From a bacterium (GTDB lineage Bacteria > Spirochaetota > UBA4802 > UBA5550), in assembly GCA_024224995.1 (NCBI GenBank), contig JAAENB010000954.1, positions 1-26,737 of the forward strand: a stretch of DNA of 26,737 nucleotides, read 5' to 3'. The position numbers and the translations under genes are program-made. This document shows positions 1-7,025 of the stretch, in pieces. Position 1 is the first letter of the stretch, and each line of letters begins with the position of its first letter. The notes under the pieces were generated by a model. The model searched no databases, had not been told where the DNA came from, and was given only the letters and a program-made list of their open reading frames with translations.

Positions 1-140
1 GAGAAAAGCAGCATAAAGAATATCTCCGTCTTTTGGCGAATATTATGGCCATCCTTAAGAAAGAAGACGTTAAAGAAAGCATTATCAATTCCGGTTCTGC
101 CGAAGAAATTATCAGTATTATTGAAGATCAAACCAAATAG
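1..140 (+). CDS. C-terminal end of a PTS IIA (PtsN/fructose-type) domain protein, partial
   Basis: The open frame enters from the left edge (first full codon at 3) and stops at TAG 138-140, giving about 45 residues. It contains the stretch HKEYLRLLANIMAILKKEDV followed by a short helix ending in EEIISIIEDQTK. This pattern of 'H-L-x-L-L-A-x-L, then a helix, then a final x-E-E-I-x-x-I-I helix' is what I know from the end of EIIA-Fru/PtsN-type phosphocarrier domains. The active-site histidine lies outside the window, so the family call rests only on the C-terminal helices. A terminator hairpin follows directly. It could also be the end of a larger protein that carries an EIIA-like domain. Confidence 0.55.
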   Translation, partial: EKQHKEYLRLLANIMAILKKEDVKESIINSGSAEEIISIIEDQTK

Positions 141-148
141 AGGCCGGG

Positions 149-180
149 GAGCTGGTAAGTTGTTATTTACCAGCTCTTTC
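149..180 (+). terminator. Rho-independent terminator of the PTS IIA-like gene
   Basis: A perfect 10-base stem, GAGCTGGTAA (149-158) with TTACCAGCTC (167-176), encloses an 8-base loop and is followed by TTTC. It starts nine bases after the TAG stop at 138-140. The T tract is short but the stem is strong and well placed. Confidence 0.75.
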
Positions 181-377
181 AGACGGGATTTAGAGTAAAT
201 TCTTGAAAAACAACCCTCTCCCAACTAGCATTAGTTTAATCTATCAATTTACAGCAAAAAAATAATAAAAAATATTGACATTCACACACCAAAATATCTT
301 ATGGTCACTTCCCGAATAAATGACATTCAACCATGATACTAATTATAAAATTTTAAATATAAATATATAATATATTG

Positions 378-499
378 TAATGATTTATCAGATCATTAAA
401 AAGTACTCCTTGTCCGGACTTTACCCAAGTGATTTTTTCATGATACTCCTATTAAGTCCGTGACATGACTCGGCCGCTCAAAAGAGCGGCCTTTTTTTT
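378..499 (+). ncRNA. Candidate small regulatory RNA with two anti-Shine-Dalgarno motifs
   Basis: A strong terminator at 472-499 has no gene in front of it, because the preceding gene already has its own terminator at 149-180. This implies a separate short transcript. A possible promoter is TTATAA (343-348), 17 bases, TATAAT (366-371), which would start RNA near 378. The RNA would hold a bulged stem (411-421 with 454-465; core CGGACTT/AAGTCCG plus TGTC/GACA), a 32-base loop and the terminator. TACTCCT occurs twice, unpaired just before the stem (404-410) and again in the loop (444-450); both are complementary to the ribosome-binding sequence AGGAGT. The start is a guess; the terminator is the firm part. 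Confidence 0.45.
472..499 (+). terminator. Strong rho-independent terminator without an upstream gene
   Basis: A perfect 8-base GC-rich stem, GGCCGCTC (472-479) with GAGCGGCC (484-491), has an AAAA loop and is followed by eight Ts (492-499). It is the best intrinsic terminator in the window. The nearest upstream gene ends about 330 bases away and is already terminated, so this one most likely ends a small RNA. Confidence 0.9.
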
Positions 500-561
500 G
501 GGCAAAAATTTAATAAAATAGTTCTTGCTGATATTTTCTATTATGATAATTAATACTCATT

Positions 562-1692
562 ATGAAAAAACCAATATATCTTGATTATAACGGCACTACC
601 CCTATAGACCCGGAGCTTTTCCCGGTTATGAAAAAATTTATCGAAGAAGAGTTCGGAAACCCTTCAAGCAGCCATTGGTTTGGCATTGAGCCGAAAAAGG
701 CCCTTTTGAAAGCCCGGGAACAGGCTGCTTCCATGCTGGGATGCAGTCCCGGGGAAATATACTTTACCAGCGGCGGTACGGAATCCAATAATATGGCTCT
801 GAAAGGTATTGCCCTTAAATACCAGGACAAAGGTAAACATATTATCACCTCAATAGTTGAACACCCCTCTGTGCTGGAAGTATGCAACTACCTGGAAACC
901 ATTGGTTTTGACATAAGCTATCTCCCGGTAGACCGCTATGGCCAGGTAAGTATCCCTGTTCTTAAAGAGACCATCAGGGACGATACCATACTCATCTCCA
1001 TTATGCATGCCAATAATGAAGTTGGAACAATACAGCCCATTAAAGAAATATCTGCAATAGCGAAAGATAATGATATCATTCTTCATACTGACGCTGCTCA
1101 ATCCGTTGGAAAAATCCCGGTTTCGGTCAATGCTCTGGGCGTGGATCTCTTATCCCTGGCAGGACAAAAATTCTACGCGCCCAAAGGTATAGGCGCTCTT
1201 TATATCAGGAATTCCCTTATTCCGGAAAAGCTTATTCACGGAGCGGGACAGGAGGCCGGACTACGGGCCGGAACTGAAAATATTCCCTTTATCGCGGCTA
1301 TGGGAAAAGCCTGTGAAATTATTGAACTGGGGCTGAACGATCATATGATCCATATGAAACATATGACCGGGCTTCTACATGAAGGCATTCAAAAACACAT
1401 CAAACATTTTAAGCTTAACGGCCACCCGGAAGAACGGCTGCCCAATACCCTGAGCATCTCGTTTTATGAACATGATGCCGGAGATATCCTTTCGGATATT
1501 GGCCCGGAACTCGCTGTTTCCGCGGGAGCGGCCTGCCACTCTAATAGAGTCAAACTTTCTCATGTGTTGGAAGCCATGGAGGTTCCTGCGGACTGTTCCC
1601 TGGGAACACTGCGATTAAGCACCGGCAGGTTCACCACTGAACTGGATATCTTTAAAGCGATTTCCATTATTACAAAAGCGGTTGTGAAATGA
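562..1692 (+). CDS. Cysteine desulfurase (NifS/IscS-type, PLP-dependent)
   Basis: It takes sulfur from L-cysteine as an enzyme-bound persulfide for Fe-S cluster, thiocofactor or tRNA sulfuration; it is a fold-type I aminotransferase class V enzyme acting in the cytoplasm. The 376 residues are the usual length. Visible elements are YLDYNGTTP (6-14), GNPSSSH (32-38), the phosphate-binding SGGTESNN (70-77), His101 which stacks on the cofactor ring, HTDAAQ with Asp177 and Gln180, and the PLP lysine Lys203. The active-site cysteine is Cys325 in AGAACHS, and RLSTGR (351-356) is near the end. The residue before Lys203 is Gln, whereas most relatives have His. No IscU, SufU or MnmA lies beside it, so its sulfur acceptor is unknown and I give no gene symbol. 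There is no clear Shine-Dalgarno; the ATG at 562 is chosen because MKKPIYLDYNGTTP matches the normal family N-terminus. Confidence 0.9.
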   Translation: MKKPIYLDYNGTTPIDPELFPVMKKFIEEEFGNPSSSHWFGIEPKKALLKAREQAASMLGCSPGEIYFTSGGTESNNMALKGIALKYQDKGKHIITSIVEHPSVLEVCNYLETIGFDISYLPVDRYGQVSIPVLKETIRDDTILISIMHANNEVGTIQPIKEISAIAKDNDIILHTDAAQSVGKIPVSVNALGVDLLSLAGQKFYAPKGIGALYIRNSLIPEKLIHGAGQEAGLRAGTENIPFIAAMGKACEIIELGLNDHMIHMKHMTGLLHEGIQKHIKHFKLNGHPEERLPNTLSISFYEHDAGDILSDIGPELAVSAGAACHSNRVKLSHVLEAMEVPADCSLGTLRLSTGRFTTELDIFKAISIITKAVVK

Positions 1693-1784
1693 AAAAAATC
1701 CCTCTTTCTTAAATATAATTTTGACAGAAGACAAATAGTATACAAAATGTCCCAACTTCACCCCCTATTTCCGGAGAAAATATT

Positions 1785-4196
1785 GTGGACTTACTTGAAA
1801 AATTGAACGAAAACCAAAAAGAAGCTGTTTTACACACAGACGGCCCTCTTCTTATCCTTGCCGGCGCGGGATCGGGCAAAACCAGGGTTATTACCCATAG
1901 GATCGCGCATCTTATTAATGACCTTAAAATTCCCCCGTATAATATATTTGCCGTTACCTTTACGAATAAGGCTGCCGAAGAGATGAAAAACCGGGTTATT
2001 GACATTATTGGTCCTTCAGGGAACAGTGTTTTTATGAGAACATTTCACTCTGCCGCGGTTTTTATTCTCAGAAGATACGGTGACGCTATTGGCATCCCTC
2101 AAACATTTTCCATCTATGACATGTCCGATCAGCAGTCTGTTATTAAAGACGTCCTTCTTGAAATGCGGCTCGATCCCAAAAAGATCAAACCTTCCATGGT
2201 TGCTTCAAAAATATCCGAGATAAAGGACAAGGCTGCCCTTATGGAAGGGGATGAAATGGAAAAGCATATGCCCGATTATTTTTCTTTCAATTTTTCCGAA
2301 GTCTATTCTCAGTATCATAAAAAACTGGCCAAGGCCAATGCCCTTGACTTTAACGATCTTCTCATTAAAACCGTTGAACTTTTCAGAAATAGTCCCAAAT
2401 CTCTCCAGGAGCTTCAGCGAAAATGGCGCTATTTTATGGTAGATGAGTACCAGGACACTAATTATGCTCAATATCTTATTGCCAAATACCTGGCCGCGGC
2501 CAGCAGGAACCTCTGTGTTGTGGGTGATGATGACCAGTCTATTTATTCCTGGCGGGGCGCGGATATTCGAAATATCCTTGATTTTGAAAAAGATTATGAA
2601 GATGCCGGGTCCATTACCCTTGAGCATAATTACCGCTCTACGGAACCAATTTTAAAAGCCGCTTCCGCTGTTATTCTTAACAATATCAACAGGAAAGAGA
2701 AAAAAATTATCGCGGCACGGGGCGAAGGTGAGCCTGCCGTTTGGTGCCAGACCAACAATGAATATGGTGAGGCTGAGTATGTTGTTAATTCCATTATCAG
2801 TCATAAAAACAGGGAAGGGCTTAAGAATAAGGATTTTGCTGTCTTCTATAGAACAAACGCCCAATCCAGGGTTTTTGAAGACAGGCTCAGGAAAGAGAAT
2901 ATCCGGTACCGGGTTGTGGGAGGCCGCAAGTTCTACGACCGGAAAGAGATTAAAGATGTTCTTGCCTATCTCAGGTTTATTATTAACCCGGCTGACCTGG
3001 TCTCTCTCATCAGGATAATCAATACTCCCGCCCGGGGTATTGGGAAGGCTACGGTCAGCAGGATCAGGGAGATCGCGCTGAAAGAAAACATCTCCGAATG
3101 GACTGTCATCAATGACAATCTCCTTACGGGAAGAGTTCCCAAAGGAATGGCCGAGTTCAGGGATATTATTTCCGGGTGTATGGATATGGCCCGGTCTGTT
3201 CCCCGGACGATAAAATTATCAAAGCTGGTAAACCATGTTCTTAAAGGATCGGGTTACAAAGAGACTCTTGAAGAGGAAAATACTATTGAAGGAAATTCCA
3301 GACTTGAGAACATCGAAGAATTAATAAATAGTGTCATTGATTACGAGATCCATGATCCCGACGCGACCCTGGACCAGTTTCTCCAGGATATCTCACTTCT
3401 TACTTCCGAAGAAAACCCCGACGAAAACGTCGATATTGAAGACAAAGACAATGTTGTTACTCTTATGACGGTCCACAATGCCAAGGGTCTTGAGTTCCCT
3501 GTTGTGTATCTTACGGGCATGGAAGAGGACACGTTCCCGCACAAGTTCTCTCTTGACTCGGAAGAAGGGATCGAAGAAGAACGGCGCTTGTGCTATGTGG
3601 GTATTACCAGGGCCATGGAACAACTCTATATCACCAATGCCGAACTGCGCCGCTCTTACTCCGGCACCGATTACCGTCAGCCTTCACGGTTTATAAACGA
3701 AATTCCCCGGGATCTTATTGAAATTAAATCTTTTTATTCCGAAGAGACCGGTTATAGCGGCGGGTTTGCCGGCAACCGCGGCAGCTCTTACGGTTCCAGC
3801 GGATCTTCTTCATACCGCAGCAGCGGCAGCAGCAGCTATGGCCAGGGCAGTTCTTCAAGCAGCTCCTCCAGCAGCTCTTTTAGAAGCGGTTCCTCTGGTG
3901 CGACCGGTGCGACCGGTGCAAGCAGATCTTCATCCGGAACTTACTCGAATTCCCGTTCACATTCCGATCCAACACCCGATTCCGGGGAAAACCAGGATCT
4001 GTTCGGCTCTTCCGAAGGAACGGATGAAAGCGGTTCAAAGTTCCAGGTACGGGAAAAAGTTATCCATCCCAAGTTCGGCCTGGGCCTTGTTCTTAAGATC
4101 GAAGGAAGCGGCGACAATACCAAGCTTACGATTACCTTTGGCGGTACCAGGAAGACTTTTTTAGAGAAATATACTCCGCTGGAGCGGGTTAATTAA
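1785..4196 (+). CDS. pcrA: ATP-dependent DNA helicase PcrA/UvrD (superfamily 1A)
   Basis: A 3'-to-5' DNA helicase for nucleotide excision repair, replication restart and clearing of transcription-replication conflicts. All SF1A motifs are visible: Walker A AGAGSGKT (26-33), motif Ia FTNKAAEEMK (59-68), TFHS (86-89), Walker B VDEYQDTN (219-226), motif III GDDDQSIYSWRGAD (247-260), motif IV EHNYRST (280-286), then VHNAKGLEFPVVYL and RRLCYVGITRA. The C-terminus (about 752-803) resembles the Tudor-like domain with which PcrA/UvrD binds RNA polymerase (VREKVIHPKFGLG). It is separated from the motor by an unusual Ser/Gly-rich linker of about 100 residues (about 647-751). The GTG start at 1785 is supported by GGAG at 1772-1775. 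A TTGACA lies at 1721-1726, but I cannot find a convincing -10 for it. Confidence 0.95.
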   Translation: MDLLEKLNENQKEAVLHTDGPLLILAGAGSGKTRVITHRIAHLINDLKIPPYNIFAVTFTNKAAEEMKNRVIDIIGPSGNSVFMRTFHSAAVFILRRYGDAIGIPQTFSIYDMSDQQSVIKDVLLEMRLDPKKIKPSMVASKISEIKDKAALMEGDEMEKHMPDYFSFNFSEVYSQYHKKLAKANALDFNDLLIKTVELFRNSPKSLQELQRKWRYFMVDEYQDTNYAQYLIAKYLAAASRNLCVVGDDDQSIYSWRGADIRNILDFEKDYEDAGSITLEHNYRSTEPILKAASAVILNNINRKEKKIIAARGEGEPAVWCQTNNEYGEAEYVVNSIISHKNREGLKNKDFAVFYRTNAQSRVFEDRLRKENIRYRVVGGRKFYDRKEIKDVLAYLRFIINPADLVSLIRIINTPARGIGKATVSRIREIALKENISEWTVINDNLLTGRVPKGMAEFRDIISGCMDMARSVPRTIKLSKLVNHVLKGSGYKETLEEENTIEGNSRLENIEELINSVIDYEIHDPDATLDQFLQDISLLTSEENPDENVDIEDKDNVVTLMTVHNAKGLEFPVVYLTGMEEDTFPHKFSLDSEEGIEEERRLCYVGITRAMEQLYITNAELRRSYSGTDYRQPSRFINEIPRDLIEIKSFYSEETGYSGGFAGNRGSSYGSSGSSSYRSSGSSSYGQGSSSSSSSSSSFRSGSSGATGATGASRSSSGTYSNSRSHSDPTPDSGENQDLFGSSEGTDESGSKFQVREKVIHPKFGLGLVLKIEGSGDNTKLTITFGGTRKTFLEKYTPLERVN

Positions 4197-4536
4197 AGAG
4201 TAAGGTAATCGGTTAAGATTAGTTTGAGGTTTTATGAAAAAAATGGTTGTGAGTCAAAAAATTCGAAAAAAGAAAACTCTTGCTTAAAGCAGGTAAAATC
4301 AAGGCGATTTAACGCAATAAAGCTTAAAACCGGAAATTTCAAGTTTAACAGGGATTCTGCAAATAAAAGATAATTTTATTTTGTGCTCTACAAGAAGATC
4401 CCAGGAGTTCTCAGCGAAGTGGTCGAATATATCAAGGGGTACGAGCATGGCCTCAGGACGGTTTTAGAGACGTTGGGTGTAAGGGCTTGTTCTTCTCTCA
4501 AGAAACTCTTTTTAAACAGGGCTTGTTTCCGGGAAG

Positions 4537-4560
4537 AGAGACGTTGCGTGCAACGTCTTT
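4537..4560. repeat. Palindromic repeat unit, AGACGTTGC type, copy 1
   Basis: AGACGTTGC (4539-4547) and GCAACGTCT (4550-4558) form a perfect 9-base inverted repeat around GT, extended by a wobble pair and an A-T pair. Short palindromes ending in GAGACG/CGTCTC are widespread dispersed intergenic units in many environmental bacteria, so this is probably a REP-like unit. Confidence 0.6.
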
Positions 4561-4707
4561 ACGGGTTGGTTTCCCGGAGATTTGTCCCGGGTCAACACCA
4601 CAGAGGGGTTAAACCCCAAATAAACACCCCGTACGGGTACCGAATCCCCTCGCAGGAGTCACACCTTCCCGGAATCTCCATAACCCTGGCCTGAAACCAG
4701 CCAGTAA

Positions 4708-4728
4708 AGGCGTTGCACTGCAACGTCT
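4708..4728. repeat. Palindromic repeat unit, AGACGTTGC type, copy 2
   Basis: CGTTGCA (4711-4717) and TGCAACG (4719-4725) form a perfect 7-base inverted repeat around one C. The arms continue imperfectly to 4708 and 4728, and the right flank reads GTCTCT. It shares its core and right arm with the copy at 4537-4560, about 170 bases away. Confidence 0.55.
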
Positions 4729-4780
4729 CTCAGAACGAAACCCTGGCCGGAGCATCTTCGCAAAATTGACCCCGGTTCAA

Positions 4781-4805
4781 CCGCAGTTTCTGATCTATTT
4801 TTCCC
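4781..4805. repeat. Dispersed repeat segment shared with 26621-26657
   Basis: CCGCAGT followed by TCTGATCTA and TTTTTCCC occurs here and, in the same order and orientation, at 26621-26657. The second copy has extra bases between CCGCAGT and TCTGATCTA and a two-base insertion before the T run. Both copies lie in gene-free DNA. Confidence 0.45.
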
Positions 4806-4828
4806 AGCCCCGGAGGGCAGGCTTTTCT

Positions 4829-6088
4829 CTACATCATTTCAAAATTATAGGGATCTTTATAGCCGTTATATAAAATATCTCCCTTAATAAAAACAGAAGA
4901 AACATCTCTCATATCAAGGGCTTCAGACATAGTCTCCTTTTCCATGCCCAGAACAGGAGAACGTCCATGCCCTGCCACCTTTGGAGCAATAAAATATAAA
5001 AATTGATCAATTTCATTGGCATTAAAAAACGAACCGGATATCCCTCCCCCGCCTTCAAGCAGGGCAAGCATAACACCACGGTCTTTAAGCCTGGAAAGAA
5101 TAGACTCGACCTGCTCTTCCCTGGTTTCTCCATCAATGAGTTCAATATTCATTTTATTTGCAATTGCTTTTGAATCGCTGTTGCCGGAAATTACCCGGTT
5201 AAAACGTTCTCTGGTTGAAAATATCACGTAAGAATCATCAAAAAAAATATTTAGAGCGGGATCAAGAACGTCGGGAAGGCCAACAACGACTCTCAAAGGA
5301 GGAACGTAATCCGTAACCGGAGCCGTAAGCAGGTTCTTAATAAAAAAATTATCTCTTCCTTCCATATGAAGACGCTGAAGACCCATAGTACAATCCGTGT
5401 CATGAAAATAACTCTGTATAGTATTGTCAAAATCGTCAAACCGAACAGAAAGAGTGGGATTATCCATATGCAGGGTATTTTTCCCCACAATAACAGCATC
5501 AACCTTTGCGCGCAATTTATGAACAATAAACCTGGAATATGTTGATGATATCCACCGGGAATCTCCCTTAGCAGTAGCGATCTTACCATCCAGGGTAAGA
5601 GCACTTTTATTAATTATAAAGGGTTTATGTCTCAAAATTGATTTTTTAAATGGCCGGACCAGGTCGGCAGCATATCCCGACAGCTCGTGCATAACAACAA
5701 TGTCAATCCCGGCCTCTCGAAGGGCGGCAACCCCTTTGCCGGCAACAAGAGGATTGGGATCAAGAATAGGAATAAAAACCCTGGCAATTCCCGCTTCAAT
5801 TATCGCTTTTGTGCATGGAGGAGTTTTCCCATAATGACTGCATGGTTCCAGGGAGACATAGATATGGGCTCCTTCCAGGCTTTCCCGGGCATTCTTGATA
5901 GCTGCAACCTCTGCATGATCTGATCCAACAGGACAGGTGGCCCCGGTGGCAATGATCTTTTTATTTTTAACAATGACGGCTCCAACAGAAGGATTGGGAG
6001 AGGTCGTACCGATATTTTCATACCCCAGCCGCAATGCAGTTTCCATAAACCGTATATTTTCATTAGCGATTGAGCTCACCAGTTCCAA
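4829..6088 (-). CDS. ribD: Bifunctional riboflavin biosynthesis deaminase/reductase RibD
   Basis: It catalyses two successive steps of riboflavin synthesis: deamination of the pyrimidine from GTP and NADPH-dependent reduction of its ribosyl side chain. The N-terminal deaminase (about 12-135) has TSPNPSVGAVIV, the zinc and proton-shuttle motif DHAEV (His58, Glu60) and EPCSHYGKTPPC with Cys83 and Cys92. The reductase (about 155-419) has LTLDGKIA, SRWIS, VDAVIVGKNT and LLEGGGGISGSF. At 419 residues it is longer than the usual 360-370; the extra sequence appears to be a loop at about 217-262 before PLRVVVG. The TTG start at 6088 lies inside the 3' end of the TPR-like gene (26-base overlap), with AGGAG upstream; the in-frame ATG at 6046 would remove the first helix. 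It is the last gene of the sec operon, and no other rib gene is nearby. Confidence 0.92.
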   Translation of the reverse strand: MELVSSIANENIRFMETALRLGYENIGTTSPNPSVGAVIVKNKKIIATGATCPVGSDHAEVAAIKNARESLEGAHIYVSLEPCSHYGKTPPCTKAIIEAGIARVFIPILDPNPLVAGKGVAALREAGIDIVVMHELSGYAADLVRPFKKSILRHKPFIINKSALTLDGKIATAKGDSRWISSTYSRFIVHKLRAKVDAVIVGKNTLHMDNPTLSVRFDDFDNTIQSYFHDTDCTMGLQRLHMEGRDNFFIKNLLTAPVTDYVPPLRVVVGLPDVLDPALNIFFDDSYVIFSTRERFNRVISGNSDSKAIANKMNIELIDGETREEQVESILSRLKDRGVMLALLEGGGGISGSFFNANEIDQFLYFIAPKVAGHGRSPVLGMEKETMSEALDMRDVSSVFIKGDILYNGYKDPYNFEMM

Positions 6089-6989
6089 TCCCCCTGCTCC
6101 TAAAAATAGATTCTCTGTCCTCGTCGAAATTCATTTGCTCTGCCAGGTAACGGCTTCTTCTCTCCATTATTCTGCGATTATACCGCTGTGTTTCCATATA
6201 GCCGCCAACAATACTGCCGGTATAAAAAAAGGTCCCAATGGCCCCTACAAAAATTCCAATTGGTTCATTGTTCGTACTAAAGGCAAAATAGCTTAAGGCC
6301 CCGGTAATGGAAATGGCAATTAACGCAACAATCCCGGTATTTTTATTCCCCGCATATACATAGCCCATACCGGGAAGGAGCCCAAGGAAAAACGCGGCAA
6401 CCGGTTTTTTTAACATATCGTATTGCTCATGAGAGTACGCGATCAGTTCACGATATTTACGAAACTCTTCTCCCTGGAATATTTTGGAAAAATCTTCAGC
6501 AGGTTCAATTCCCGGGTTTGCTGCCAGACTTCTAAAAAACCGTCTTTTAATAAAATACAGATCAAAGAGAGGATCATTTCCATAATTCCATGAAGAAAGG
6601 AGGCGGTCTGCTTGTGAATAATCCTGTAGAACCAATGCGGCATCAGTTTTAAATAATAACTCCGGGCCCATATATGAAGAATGCTTCAGAATATGCTTAT
6701 ACTGTGCACCCTGAAATTGAAGATAGGATTCCGTAACCCGAAACTGAATTGGTGAAATAAAACCGGGATAAAATGAGTTTAAGCGCTGTAATTCAAGGGA
6801 GGCCCGGTAATACTCTTTTTTAGATATAAGATGCCGGGTAAACCCCAGAATAGCAGGAGCGCTATATTCCGCAATAGTCTCCTTTTTACCCTGTTCTTTG
6901 CTCTCTTCTTCTAAAGAGAACAATTGTACTGGTATTAGCAATAATACCAGTACTGCCATATAAAAGCATCCTTTTTTAAAAGGTTCCAT
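6063..6989 (-). CDS. Conserved TPR-like envelope protein with C-terminal membrane segments
   Basis: A 308-residue protein of unknown function. A signal sequence or N-terminal anchor (about 1-25) is followed by a predicted helical, soluble region (about 40-190) rich in aromatic residues, with a TPR-like look (KKEYYRASLELQRLNSFYPG). Three hydrophobic segments follow (about 196-214, 219-237 and 243-264). The first contains GLLPGMGYVYAG, similar to the Pro-Gly-x-Gly-x-x-Tyr-x-Gly signature of TM2/DUF5683-like proteins. The tail is basic and acidic. It lies 36 bases downstream of secF and overlaps ribD, so it is part of the sec operon. That suggests an envelope or export role, but this is inference from position only. 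No strong ribosome-binding site precedes the ATG. Confidence 0.75.
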   Translation of the reverse strand: MEPFKKGCFYMAVLVLLLIPVQLFSLEEESKEQGKKETIAEYSAPAILGFTRHLISKKEYYRASLELQRLNSFYPGFISPIQFRVTESYLQFQGAQYKHILKHSSYMGPELLFKTDAALVLQDYSQADRLLSSWNYGNDPLFDLYFIKRRFFRSLAANPGIEPAEDFSKIFQGEEFRKYRELIAYSHEQYDMLKKPVAAFFLGLLPGMGYVYAGNKNTGIVALIAISITGALSYFAFSTNNEPIGIFVGAIGTFFYTGSIVGGYMETQRYNRRIMERRSRYLAEQMNFDEDRESIFRSRGIGTGELNR

Positions 6990-7025
6990 GAACCTGACTA
7001 GTCCTGTTATCCTCCCCAGTGGGTT

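Larger units (their letters stand above)
141..561. other. Long intergenic region (421 bases) with two terminators and an RNA candidate
   Basis: No plausible open reading frame is present. From left to right it holds the terminator of the PTS IIA-like gene (149-180), a very AT-rich stretch (about 230-400), a structured segment (404-465) and a strong terminator (472-499). The last 60 bases before the cysteine desulfurase are AT-rich and carry an inverted repeat, ATAAT (546-550) and ATTAT (559-563), that overlaps the start codon. Confidence 0.7.
4197..4828. other. Gene-free convergent region (632 bases) rich in short palindromes
   Basis: This separates the ends of pcrA (plus) and ribD (minus). 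The open frames inside are short and of low-complexity, arginine-rich composition, so I do not call them genes. It holds the palindromes at 4537-4560 and 4709-4728, a half copy of the same motif (TAGAGACGTTG at 4465-4475), two copies of CCCTGGCC and several GGG/CCC-containing inverted repeats. Near the ribD end, GCCC/GGGC around 4807-4818 followed by TTTT is a weak terminator candidate. A segment at 4781-4805 recurs at 26621-26657. Confidence 0.6.

Noticed and set aside
141..561. Riboswitch or tRNA in the long gap
   Set aside because: I looked for T-loop (GGTTCGA-type) and known riboswitch cores and found none; only the hairpin and terminator structure stands out.
3718..4164. Ala/Pro-rich open frame in another frame of the pcrA linker
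   Set aside because: It is a shadow of the Ser/Gly-rich coding sequence; repetitive GC-rich codons keep other frames open. The helicase frame carries all the conserved motifs.
4234..4287. 17-codon frame (MKKMVVSQKIRKKKTLA) after pcrA
   Set aside because: It is too short and too Lys-rich to judge, it lacks a convincing ribosome-binding site, and nothing in context supports it.
4383..4694. Open frame of 103 codons in the pcrA-ribD gap
   Set aside because: It runs through the palindromic repeats, has an Arg/Cys/Pro-rich, unstructured composition, no ribosome-binding site and no recognisable domain. I treat it as non-coding.
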